Positions 1 to 5,902 are shown, numbered from the stretch's first letter. The stretch: 5,902 bases of DNA from Candidatus Cloacimonadota bacterium (GCA_027858325.1 JAQICU010000019.1:1-5902), one strand, 5' to 3'. Translations and numbers: made by a program. The notes: a model not told the origin generated them from the sequence alone.

Positions 1-1037
1 TTTCCAGACAAGATTTTCTGAGCTTCATATATAATATCGATTGTATTTAATTTTACCAGAGTATTTGTCCCTTCTGTAATTGTAATTGGTCTTTCGGTGT
101 TTGGTCGTAAAGTCAGGCAGGGAACTCCAAAATAGGTTGATTCTTCTTGGATTCCACCTGAATCGGTCAGAATAAATTCAGCATCCATTTGCAGTTTAAG
201 AAAATCATAATAACCAACCGGAGGGATGAGATGTAGATTCTTTATCTTTTTTACTTTATCTTCTAAATTGAAAATTTGTATTTGCTTAGTTGTGCGGGGA
301 TGGATAGGGAAGATGAGGCTGATGGATCTTGAAATCTCTTCAAAAGCATTCAGGATAGTGAGAAGTCCCTTTTTATTATCAACATTGGAAGGACGATGCA
401 GGGTTATCAGAGCGTATCCGTTTTTGATCTCAATTCTATTGAGAATATTAGATTTCTTTGCTCTATCCTTGTACTGCATCAGCGAATCGATCATGATGTT
501 TCCAACAAAGAAGATCTTCTCTTTTGGAACACCTTCAGCTAGAAGGTTTTCATCTCCATCGGGTGATGGTGTAAGCAGATAATCGGAAATTGCATCAGTT
601 AGAATGCGGTTGATCTCTTCCGGCATAGACCTAGCAAAACTGCGCAAACCTGCCTCTAAATGTGCAACAGGGATATGAAGTTTAACAGCATCAATAGCAC
701 AAGCGGAAGTACTGTTTACATCACCGGCTACGATCACTAGATCGGGTTTATCTTTGAGCAGAACTTTCTCATAACGTTCCATTATCTTTGCTGTCTGTTT
801 TCCATGTGTTCCAGATCCAACTTCCAGGTATTCATCCGGCTTGGGCATTTGCAGGTCATCAAAGAAGAATTTGCTCATGCGTTCATCGTAATGCTGTCCT
901 GTATGGATCAACTTTATCTCAAATTCTTGGGGAAATTTGGCGAGTTCTTTATAAAGCGGAGCCATTTTCATGAAATTCGGTCTGGCTCCAACAATTAAAT
1001 GAATTTTCTTCTTTCCCTTTTTCAACTTAAAACTCAT
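1..1037 (-). CDS. wecB: UDP-N-acetylglucosamine 2-epimerase, non-hydrolysing (3' end cut off by the window)
   Basis: This enzyme interconverts UDP-GlcNAc and UDP-ManNAc in the cytoplasm, supplying ManNAc or ManNAcA for surface polysaccharide. I translated it by hand from the ATG at 1037: 345 complete codons with no stop, so the gene runs off the left edge; family members are about 360-380 residues, so only a short C-terminal piece is missing. Visible family motifs are GARPNFMKMAPL (17-28), HTGQHYDERM (45-54), the GDV acid D106, HLEAGLRS with E128, PEEINR with E140/E141, LHRPSNVD with H214, HPRT (246-249), and TDSGGIQEES (291-300) followed by TERP and EGTN. D106, E128, E140 or E141 and H214 match the acids and histidine known to be catalytic in E. 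coli WecB. An in-frame TAA lies one codon upstream of the ATG, so no earlier start is possible. The first ten residues are a short lysine-rich extension. It begins 34 nt after mnmA and is probably co-transcribed. The exact downstream glycan cannot be told; the symbol marks the family. Confidence 0.95.
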   Translation of the reverse strand, partial: MSFKLKKGKKKIHLIVGARPNFMKMAPLYKELAKFPQEFEIKLIHTGQHYDERMSKFFFDDLQMPKPDEYLEVGSGTHGKQTAKIMERYEKVLLKDKPDLVIVAGDVNSTSACAIDAVKLHIPVAHLEAGLRSFARSMPEEINRILTDAISDYLLTPSPDGDENLLAEGVPKEKIFFVGNIMIDSLMQYKDRAKKSNILNRIEIKNGYALITLHRPSNVDNKKGLLTILNAFEEISRSISLIFPIHPRTTKQIQIFNLEDKVKKIKNLHLIPPVGYYDFLKLQMDAEFILTDSGGIQEESTYFGVPCLTLRPNTERPITITEGTNTLVKLNTIDIIYEAQKILSG

Positions 1038-1086
1038 AATTTATAATTCCTCATTCCTAATCAATGATTTCTCATTTTATAATTCC
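1033..1086. repeat. Short imperfect direct repeat at the mnmA/epimerase junction
   Basis: TTTATAATTCC occurs at 1040-1050 and again at 1076-1086 (plus-strand reading), each preceded by CTCAT (1033-1037 and 1071-1075). The first copy has two extra A residues between the two parts. One copy covers the end of mnmA including its stop, the other covers the start codon and leader of the epimerase gene. It looks like a small local duplication in AT-rich DNA; no function is evident. Confidence 0.5.
1048..1052 (-). promoter_or_regulatory. Ribosome binding site of the 2-epimerase gene
   Basis: GAGGA on the minus strand lies 10 nt before the ATG at 1037. The spacing is slightly long but usable. Together with the in-frame stop at 1041-1043 it supports the chosen start. 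Confidence 0.6.
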
Positions 1087-2121
1087 ACCGCCCAGCAGCT
1101 GATTACATCTATAAAATACTCCAGACTGCCCCGGTGTAATAGCACGTGTACTATTTTCTAATTCGATTAATAGTGAGCTCTCTTTTTCTTGGATATTCTT
1201 AACTGGGACAGGACCGCTATTGTAACGGATCTGGATTGAAATTCCTGAAAATTCTTCCGGTTTTTCCCCAGCAATCCAGTTCACATCTTCAAGTTCAAAA
1301 ACAGCAGCCAGTAGATCATCCGGATTTTCTGTAACAACAAGTTTGTTTTTATTTACATCCAGTTTCATAACATATAACGAACATCTCCAGGGTGTATTAA
1401 GACCCTTTCTCTGTCCGATCGTATAGAGTGCCAGACCGCGGTGTTTGCCAATAACTTTTCCATCAGGCAAGGTGATATCTCCAGGCTTGAACACAATGTG
1501 ATCTTTCAGATAATCCTCATAATGATCTTTAATAAAACAGATCTCTTGACTGTCCGTTTTAGAATGTATGGGAAGGTCAAGTTCAGCGGCAATTTTGCGA
1601 ATTTCCGGTTTATTGAATTGTGAAACTGGAAAAAGAGTTTTGGAAAGTTGGAACTGATTCAATTTCCAGATCATATAAGTTTGATCTTTAGAAGCGTCTT
1701 TGGGAATGGATATCTTAAATTGACCATTCTCTTCGTTGATCTGGATATAATGTCCGGTAGCAATTTTATCTGCACCCAATGTGAAAGCTGCCTGCATCAA
1801 TTTTCCAAATTTGATGGTCGGGTTGCAAATAACACATGGATTTGGAGTGCGACCGGCAGAATATTCTTCAATGAAATTTTTCTCAACGATTGCTCTAAAA
1901 TCCTTTTTTAGATCTACCACAAAATGTTTAATTCCTAATTTATCACAAACTGTTTGAGCGTCCTTTATATCAGCTTCAATTCCTTCATTTTTGCTATATC
2001 CGGATTTTCTAGCATTGTATTGACGCATGGTCAACCCGAAAACTTCATGACCTTCTTGTAATAATAGAGCAGCAGCAACTGAACTATCGACTCCACCACT
2101 CATAGCGACTGCTATTTTCAT
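1072..2121 (-). CDS. mnmA: tRNA-specific 2-thiouridylase MnmA
   Basis: MnmA makes the 2-thio group of wobble uridine 34 in tRNAs for Lys, Glu and Gln, using ATP to adenylate the base and a protein-bound persulfide as sulfur donor. The 349-residue product is full length (E. coli 368). It has the N-type ATP pyrophosphatase P-loop SGGVDSS at 8-14, GRTPNPCVIC at 90-99 with the likely first catalytic cysteine C96, ATGHY at 121-125, KDQTYM at 145-150, SQEICFI at 191-197 with the likely second cysteine C195, HRGLALYTIGQRKGL at 227-241, and the C-terminal barrel motifs IRYNSGP and ITPGQSGVFY (328-337). C96 and C195 correspond to the C102/C199 pair of E. coli MnmA, so the enzyme looks active. The ATG at 2121 is preceded by a strong Shine-Dalgarno sequence. 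It follows murA by 41 nt on the same strand, consistent with one transcript. Confidence 0.98.
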   Translation of the reverse strand: MKIAVAMSGGVDSSVAAALLLQEGHEVFGLTMRQYNARKSGYSKNEGIEADIKDAQTVCDKLGIKHFVVDLKKDFRAIVEKNFIEEYSAGRTPNPCVICNPTIKFGKLMQAAFTLGADKIATGHYIQINEENGQFKISIPKDASKDQTYMIWKLNQFQLSKTLFPVSQFNKPEIRKIAAELDLPIHSKTDSQEICFIKDHYEDYLKDHIVFKPGDITLPDGKVIGKHRGLALYTIGQRKGLNTPWRCSLYVMKLDVNKNKLVVTENPDDLLAAVFELEDVNWIAGEKPEEFSGISIQIRYNSGPVPVKNIQEKESSLLIELENSTRAITPGQSGVFYRCNQLLGGGIIK

Positions 2122-2126
2122 AAAAA

Positions 2127-2133
2127 CCTCTTT
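2127..2133 (-). promoter_or_regulatory. Strong ribosome binding site of mnmA
   Basis: The minus strand reads AAAGAGG, ending 5 nt before the ATG at 2121. This fixes the start, which also puts the P-loop at the usual distance from the N-terminus. Confidence 0.75.
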
Positions 2134-2162
2134 ATATCAAGTACCCAAAATCTAATAACAGA

Positions 2163-3416
2163 TTATCCTTTGATCCTTTTAATGTCAGCACCAAGTTTTT
2201 GCAGTTTAACCTCTATTTTGTCATAACCTCTGTCGATGTGATAAATTCTGGAAATTGTTGTTTCACCTTTAGCTGCTAGCCCTGCCAGCACCAGAGCTGC
2301 ACTTGCTCTTAAGTCTGTTGCCATCACCATCGCACCACTTAAGGAATTCATACCATTTACAACTGCTACATGTTTTTCTAATGATATATCAGCATCTAAT
2401 CTATTCAGTTCGGCAACGTGCATTAATCTATCAGGGAAGATCGTATCTTCAATTCGGGATTCTCCTTGAGCGAGCGTCATAAGAGCCATGAACTGGGCTT
2501 GCAGATCGGTGGGGAAGTCCGGATATGGGTATGTAACAATATTAACCGGAAGTATTGTAGCTGGTGGAATGATCTCAATTTTATTATTATCAATAATCAG
2601 TTCACAACCGGCTTGGATGAGTCTATCTAATAGTGATTGAATATGTTCAGGAATACAATTAGAGATAGAGATTCTGCTTCCAGTTATTGCTCCAGCAATA
2701 AGAAAAGTACCAGTTTCGATCCTGTCAGGTATCATTTCGGTTTCTATGGATTGCAGTTGTTTAACTCCAGTGATCTTAAGATGACTTGTATCTTTTCCAT
2801 TTATCTTAGCGCCCATTAATATTAAACAATCAATAAGACTCCCGATCTCAGGTTCTTTTGCCACATTATACAAATTTGTTATGCCGCTGGCAAGCACAGC
2901 AGCCATGATGGCATTTGCTGTAGCACCCACACTTACTTTCTCAAATCTTATTTTGGCTCCCATAAGATTTTGGCAGGTTGCATTTATGTAGCCGTGTTCT
3001 ATTTCGATCTTAGCACCCAGTGCTTCCATTACCTTCAAATGAAGATCTACCGGACGAGTTCCGATAGCACAACCACCTGGAAAAGAAACTCTTGCCTTAC
3101 CGCATCTGGCCAGAAGTGGACCCAATACATAGATTGATGCACGCATTTTACTGACCAATTCGTAGGGTGCTTCATAATAATCAGCATGGGTTGTATCAAT
3201 AGTTAATGTTTCATTTTCATATTCTACGCGTGCTCCTAAAACTCTTAAGACATGCGCCATCATTTTAATGTCATTCAGGTGTGGAACGTTATGAAAAATT
3301 GATTTTCCCTTTGCCAATAGTGCTGCCGTCATAATTGGAAGAATGGCATTTTTAGCACCGCTTATTTTAACATCACCTGTTAATTTTCTGTTGCCGATTA
3401 TTACAAATTTATCCAT
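2163..3416 (-). CDS. murA: UDP-N-acetylglucosamine 1-carboxyvinyltransferase MurA
   Basis: MurA transfers enolpyruvate from phosphoenolpyruvate to UDP-GlcNAc, the first committed step of peptidoglycan synthesis, in the cytoplasm. The 417-residue length matches the family (E. coli 419). Visible signatures are ISGAKNAILPIM with K22 and N23, the loop PGGCAIGTRPVDLH with catalytic C116 (C115 in E. coli), VSVGATANAIMAA (161-173), PYPDFPTDLQAQF with D304 (D305 in E. coli), and DLRASAALVLAGLAA starting at D368, followed by HIDRGYDKIE near the C-terminus. Because the active-site residue is Cys rather than Asp, the family rule predicts sensitivity to fosfomycin; that is inference. The ATG at 3416 has a good ribosome binding site. 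It lies only 22 nt after the AbiEii toxin gene, so transcription probably reads in from upstream. Its base composition is richer in G+C than the toxin-antitoxin pair in the stretches I counted. Confidence 0.98.
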   Translation of the reverse strand: MDKFVIIGNRKLTGDVKISGAKNAILPIMTAALLAKGKSIFHNVPHLNDIKMMAHVLRVLGARVEYENETLTIDTTHADYYEAPYELVSKMRASIYVLGPLLARCGKARVSFPGGCAIGTRPVDLHLKVMEALGAKIEIEHGYINATCQNLMGAKIRFEKVSVGATANAIMAAVLASGITNLYNVAKEPEIGSLIDCLILMGAKINGKDTSHLKITGVKQLQSIETEMIPDRIETGTFLIAGAITGSRISISNCIPEHIQSLLDRLIQAGCELIIDNNKIEIIPPATILPVNIVTYPYPDFPTDLQAQFMALMTLAQGESRIEDTIFPDRLMHVAELNRLDADISLEKHVAVVNGMNSLSGAMVMATDLRASAALVLAGLAAKGETTISRIYHIDRGYDKIEVKLQKLGADIKRIKG

Positions 3417-3422
3417 GTTTTA

Positions 3423-3427
3423 TCCTT
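3423..3427 (-). promoter_or_regulatory. Ribosome binding site of murA
   Basis: AAGGA on the minus strand ends 6 nt before the ATG at 3416. It sits inside the 22-nt gap after the toxin stop codon, which leaves little room for a separate murA promoter there. Confidence 0.7.
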
Positions 3428-3438
3428 TTATCCTATTT

Positions 3439-4353
3439 CTAAAATGTACGTAATTTATCAAGAGCTATGTTATGTTTTAGCTCCTGCATATTTTCTAAGT
3501 TATATTGTTTCCAACGAATTGCCGGAAGATTTTCTATATTCTCTAAACTTAATAAATTCCATTCAGGTTTTTTATTTTTAAAAGAAATTAGGAATAACTT
3601 TTCTTTCTTAGATAATGAGCAATTTATGCTCTTGATAAGTTTGTCTCTTGATGCAAGTAGAGTATTTAGTGAAATCTCTTCGTCTGTCATCCCCATAAAT
3701 TCAGTTTCAAACATTTTGGAAATATCAATTTTATTTGGATTCAGTAATTCAACTATTGGACGAGGATGGCTTAATAGATAAATGATAAAAGCTTTCCGAA
3801 TTGATTCAGTTATTCCTTCATTTTCAAGTAACTTTGTAATGTCGAATAAATCACGAGGATGCTGTCTGTCTAATGCTGCACATATTTTCCCAGCATAAAG
3901 ATCTGCATTAGAGAGGATTTGAACTTTTACATCTTTCTGGAATATTTCTTTTGCTTTCGCAGTGAGAGAAAGATTCTGGGGAGGAAAGACACTACCGCGA
4001 ATTATAAGATTTGGCTCGATCTTAACAGTTGTATTATCATTAACAACAATTAAACCCTTGATCAGATCACCATTTTTAAACTTTTTTTCAATAACCTGAG
4101 AATTTGGAAAAATCTTTTGAATATAAGTTGAATATCTAAGCAACATTAACGAGATTTCTTGAAGGGCAGTATTTCTATCATTTATAGGAAGATATGTTAT
4201 GTCAATATCAACGGATAGCCGTGGAAAATCGCGGACAAAGAAATTTATGGCAGTTCCACCTTTTAAAGCAAAATCCGATTCTCCAGCTAAAAAGGGGAGA
4301 ATTCTCAACAATAGGTTTGCTTGCTTAAAATATTGGCTCTGTATCATATGCAT
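3439..4353 (-). CDS. abiEii: AbiEii/AbiGii-family nucleotidyltransferase toxin (type IV toxin-antitoxin)
   Basis: This is the toxin half of an AbiE pair, a family of nucleotidyltransferase-fold (DNA polymerase beta-like) proteins that cause reversible growth arrest and in some cases abort phage infection. The 304-residue product shows LKGGTAIN at 30-37, then RLSVDIDITY at 45-54 giving the two metal-binding acids D49 and D51, then VKIEPN (110-115) with E113 as a possible third acid, and KICAALDRQHPRDLFDI at 156-172, a very characteristic AbiEii block with K156, R167 and D168. All core residues are present, so it looks intact. Related toxins (MenT types) add nucleotides to tRNA; whether this one does is unknown. 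The first ATG is at 4353 and a second in-frame ATG at 4347 (302 residues). Neither has a convincing Shine-Dalgarno sequence, and both lie inside the end of the antitoxin gene, which suggests translational coupling. Its stop is 22 nt from murA. The gene is visibly more AT-rich than murA. Confidence 0.93.
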   Translation of the reverse strand: MHMIQSQYFKQANLLLRILPFLAGESDFALKGGTAINFFVRDFPRLSVDIDITYLPINDRNTALQEISLMLLRYSTYIQKIFPNSQVIEKKFKNGDLIKGLIVVNDNTTVKIEPNLIIRGSVFPPQNLSLTAKAKEIFQKDVKVQILSNADLYAGKICAALDRQHPRDLFDITKLLENEGITESIRKAFIIYLLSHPRPIVELLNPNKIDISKMFETEFMGMTDEEISLNTLLASRDKLIKSINCSLSKKEKLFLISFKNKKPEWNLLSLENIENLPAIRWKQYNLENMQELKHNIALDKLRTF

Positions 4354-5095
4354 TAGTCTTGGGAACGGTTATATTATACTTCTTATCGAGTTTTCCATTT
4401 ATGTCTATCACACGTTTTCCCTTTCCCAAATTCACTGATTTTACTTTAATATCTTTAAACCAGAAATGATCACTATTTTCTGCCAGATATAGAAAAAGTC
4501 GTTTCACTTTTATTGAATTGCAATTTTCCAATAGCATTTGAACTACATTACTCCGTAACGTAGCTAAATTATCAAATATTTTTATTGCTTCTTTAAAACC
4601 TTGTTTCTGCGGTATATGAGACAATAATTCAAATGCTGCTAACTCGGGTGAAGATATCAGTATCGAAAAATTCTTATAGTCGAATGAAAATAAAAATGGT
4701 TTCAGATCTATTGCAAAAAGATCAAAAGAGTAATATCGTATCGTCTTTCCCCAATTATTTATCATGAACCAGGTTGGTAATCTTTCTTTACTTGCACCAA
4801 ACAAATCTATCTTGGGTTTGAAGGGAATATAATGTGTTAAACCATGTAACTCGAGTGCAGTTTTTCCACCTGGATGAGCACTTAGATTTATTTGAGTTTG
4901 CAGGCAATAAAGTGCTCCCTGCCATTCTATTGTGTCGAATTTCTTTTTATAGGCTCCATATCCCAATCGTTCGATCCAATCGCTTTTTACATAACGGTGA
5001 AGCAGATCATTGCTCAAACCCATTCCTTTCAAATAGGCAGTCGAAGAGACTGTACCTGTTATCCATTTCGCTAATATCTGGTTTATTTTAGTCAT
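4325..5095 (-). CDS. abiEi: AbiEi-family antitoxin and transcriptional repressor (type IV toxin-antitoxin)
   Basis: AbiEi antitoxins counter their toxin without forming a stable complex with it and repress their own operon through an N-terminal winged helix-turn-helix. With the chosen start the product is 256 residues. Residues about 1-50 (ILAKWITGTVSSTAYLKGMG onward to LGYGAYKK) fit the AbiEi N-terminal DNA-binding domain. The family-typical NLSAHPGGKTALELHGLTHY lies at 70-89, and a GKGKRVI...GKLDKKYNITVP block near 214-235 is typical of the C-terminal part. The frame stays open up to a TTG at 5116 (263 residues), but that codon has no ribosome binding site, whereas the ATG at 5095 has AGGT 9 nt upstream; I therefore use 5095. 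The last 29 nt overlap the toxin reading frame, the usual antitoxin-first order. A perfect inverted repeat 38 nt upstream of the ATG is a candidate self-regulation site. Confidence 0.92.
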   Translation of the reverse strand: MTKINQILAKWITGTVSSTAYLKGMGLSNDLLHRYVKSDWIERLGYGAYKKKFDTIEWQGALYCLQTQINLSAHPGGKTALELHGLTHYIPFKPKIDLFGASKERLPTWFMINNWGKTIRYYSFDLFAIDLKPFLFSFDYKNFSILISSPELAAFELLSHIPQKQGFKEAIKIFDNLATLRSNVVQMLLENCNSIKVKRLFLYLAENSDHFWFKDIKVKSVNLGKGKRVIDINGKLDKKYNITVPKTNAYDTEPIF

Positions 5096-5104
5096 AATAA
5101 CTTT

Positions 5105-5108
5105 ACCT
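5105..5108 (-). promoter_or_regulatory. Ribosome binding site that decides the abiEi start
   Basis: AGGT on the minus strand lies 9 nt before the ATG at 5095. The alternative TTG start at 5114-5116 is immediately preceded by sequence without any purine-rich Shine-Dalgarno match, so this site favours the shorter protein. Confidence 0.55.
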
Positions 5109-5132
5109 ATTTCCAAGTTGTGAGATTCAAAT

Positions 5133-5150
5133 TAAACCACATATGGTTTA
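5133..5150. promoter_or_regulatory. Perfect inverted repeat upstream of abiEi, candidate AbiEi operator
   Basis: TAAACCA (5133-5139), a 4-nt spacer CATA, and TGGTTTA (5144-5150) form a perfect 7-bp inverted repeat. It lies in the only sizeable intergenic gap, between prmC and abiEi, ending 38 nt before the abiEi ATG. AbiEi antitoxins studied elsewhere repress their operon by binding inverted repeats in the promoter, so position and symmetry fit an operator. A TATAAA hexamer on the minus strand (5152 down to 5147) overlaps the left arm in transcription order and could be a -10 element, but I find no good -35 at 16-18 nt. It is not a terminator: the arms are AT-rich and no T-run follows. Confidence 0.55.
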
Positions 5151-5237
5151 TACTTGTCCTCAAAACTTTACATATTAACAATTTTTATGTGCTACGATAA
5201 ACTAAACTCATAATATTGCAAGTACTTTCTTATTGTA

Positions 5238-5902
5238 TTAATATTTTGTAATTCTCACAATCCGGTCAAAACCATTTAGATCTTTGAAAACATGTACATT
5301 ACTAAATCCGTTTTCTTTAGCAATTTCAGCTATCTTTTCAGCCTGTTCATACCCTATTTCAAAATATATCATACCCGATTTAGTCAAATGTTCTTTTGCC
5401 TTCTGCAGTATTTTTTCATAGAAGTATAGACCATTATTCTCTGCTTGCAGTGCAGATTTCGGTTCATGATCCTTAATTTCATTTGGAAGTTGTTCATATT
5501 CGTCCAGTGAAATGTAGGGAGGGTTGGAGATGATAATATCAAACCTGCCAGCAATATTTTCGAAAATATCAGATTTTATGAATTCTATTTGAACACTATT
5601 TATTTCTGAATTCCTTTGAGCGGTTTTCAACGCATCATTCGAAACATCAGATGCAAGAACAATAGAATTTTGGAAATGCTTTTTCAGAGCAATTATAATT
5701 GCACCAGAACCGGTACCAATCTCCAGAATACTATTTACATTATTTTCTTCTTTAATGATCTTCTCTACCAGCAATTCTGTTTCGGGACGCGGGATCAAGA
5801 CGCTCTTATTGACTTTGATCTTATAACCATAAAATTCTGTTTCTCCGAGAATATATTGTAGAGTCTCGCGTTTTTTCCTACGTTCGGCTATCACTATAAT
5901 TG
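5238..5902 (-). CDS. prmC: Release factor glutamine N5-methyltransferase PrmC/HemK (5' end cut off by the window)
   Basis: PrmC methylates the glutamine of the GGQ motif in peptide chain release factors, using S-adenosylmethionine, which improves translation termination. The frame is open to the right edge of the window. The GTG at 5894 is in frame but is most likely an internal valine: it is preceded by open codons, and starting there would remove the roughly 70-residue N-terminal helical release-factor-binding domain. Numbering from that GTG, the visible part has LQYILGETEFYG (12-23), IPRPETE (34-40), the SAM-binding glycine motif EIGTGSG (58-64), an acidic D83 at the end of the next strand, and the hallmark NPPY at 124-127 followed by ISLDEYEQLP and HEPKSAL. 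The terminal TAA is at 5238-5240. The neighbouring upstream gene outside the window would often be prfA, the release factor gene; that is expectation from other genomes, not seen here. Confidence 0.96.
   Translation of the reverse strand, partial: IIVIAERRKKRETLQYILGETEFYGYKIKVNKSVLIPRPETELLVEKIIKEENNVNSILEIGTGSGAIIIALKKHFQNSIVLASDVSNDALKTAQRNSEINSVQIEFIKSDIFENIAGRFDIIISNPPYISLDEYEQLPNEIKDHEPKSALQAENNGLYFYEKILQKAKEHLTKSGMIYFEIGYEQAEKIAEIAKENGFSNVHVFKDLNGFDRIVRITKY

Larger units (their letters stand above)
5096..5237 (-). other. prmC-abiEi intergenic region, probable promoter of the toxin-antitoxin pair
   Basis: This 142-nt AT-rich gap is much longer than the other junctions in the window (22-41 nt, or overlapping), so it is the most likely place for a separate promoter. 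It contains the inverted repeat at 5133-5150, the abiEi ribosome binding site, and a TAAACTA element at 5198-5204 that matches the repeat half-site in 6 of 7 bases. I see no GC-rich hairpin with a T-run after the prmC stop, so read-through from prmC is possible. No convincing sigma-70 -35/-10 pair was found. Confidence 0.45.

Noticed and set aside
226..582. Plus-strand open frame of 118 codons
   Set aside because: It lies entirely antisense to the 2-epimerase gene, whose translation matches its family along its whole length; the plus-strand product has no recognisable motif.
3467..3781. Plus-strand open frame of 104 codons
   Set aside because: It is antisense to the C-terminal part of the AbiEii toxin and resembles nothing; AT-rich antisense frames of this size are expected.
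4199..4438. Plus-strand open frame across the abiEi/abiEii overlap
   Set aside because: Tempting as an antisense regulator of the toxin, but it has no family features and no evident ribosome binding site, and both minus-strand genes are well supported.
5096..5116. TTG start for abiEi giving seven extra residues
   Set aside because: No Shine-Dalgarno sequence precedes it, whereas the downstream ATG at 5095 has AGGT at 9 nt.
5117..5237. Intrinsic terminator or small RNA after prmC
   Set aside because: AAGTACTT near 5220 is palindromic but very short and AT-rich, with no stable stem or T-run following.
5892..5894. GTG as the true start of prmC
   Set aside because: The frame continues open to the window edge and the PrmC N-terminal domain would be missing, so the gene is cut by the window and not short.

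Overview
The window looks like a compact, AT-rich bacterial chromosome segment in which every supported gene lies on the minus strand. Transcription runs from high to low coordinates: prmC (5' end cut by the window edge), an AbiEi/AbiEii type IV toxin-antitoxin pair, murA, mnmA, and a wecB-type UDP-GlcNAc 2-epimerase (3' end cut by the window edge). MurA and PrmC point to a peptidoglycan-making bacterium. A phylum cannot be fixed from this sequence; a weak guess is a Gram-negative, FCB-like lineage such as Cloacimonadota.

Layout. 5238-5902 is prmC, the release-factor glutamine methyltransferase, without its N-terminal domain. 5096-5237 is the only sizeable intergenic gap and carries a perfect 7-bp inverted repeat (5133-5150), a good candidate AbiEi operator. 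4325-5095 is the AbiEi antitoxin and 3439-4353 the AbiEii nucleotidyltransferase toxin; the two reading frames overlap by 29 nt. 2163-3416 is murA, 22 nt after the toxin. 1072-2121 is mnmA, 41 nt after murA. 1-1037 is the UDP-GlcNAc 2-epimerase, 34 nt after mnmA. No stretch over 300 bases lacks a gene, and I see no RNA gene, CRISPR array, insertion sequence or convincing intrinsic terminator.

How the genes relate. PrmC and MnmA serve translation (release-factor methylation and tRNA wobble 2-thiolation). MurA and the epimerase both draw on UDP-GlcNAc, for peptidoglycan and for UDP-ManNAc-derived surface glycans. The toxin-antitoxin pair is the accessory element. It sits inside an otherwise housekeeping gene string and runs almost directly into murA, so an antitoxin-regulated promoter may contribute to transcription of an essential cell-wall gene. 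That arrangement, with the inverted repeat upstream, is the most interesting thing in the window. I see no wholly new system; the gene families are all recognisable.
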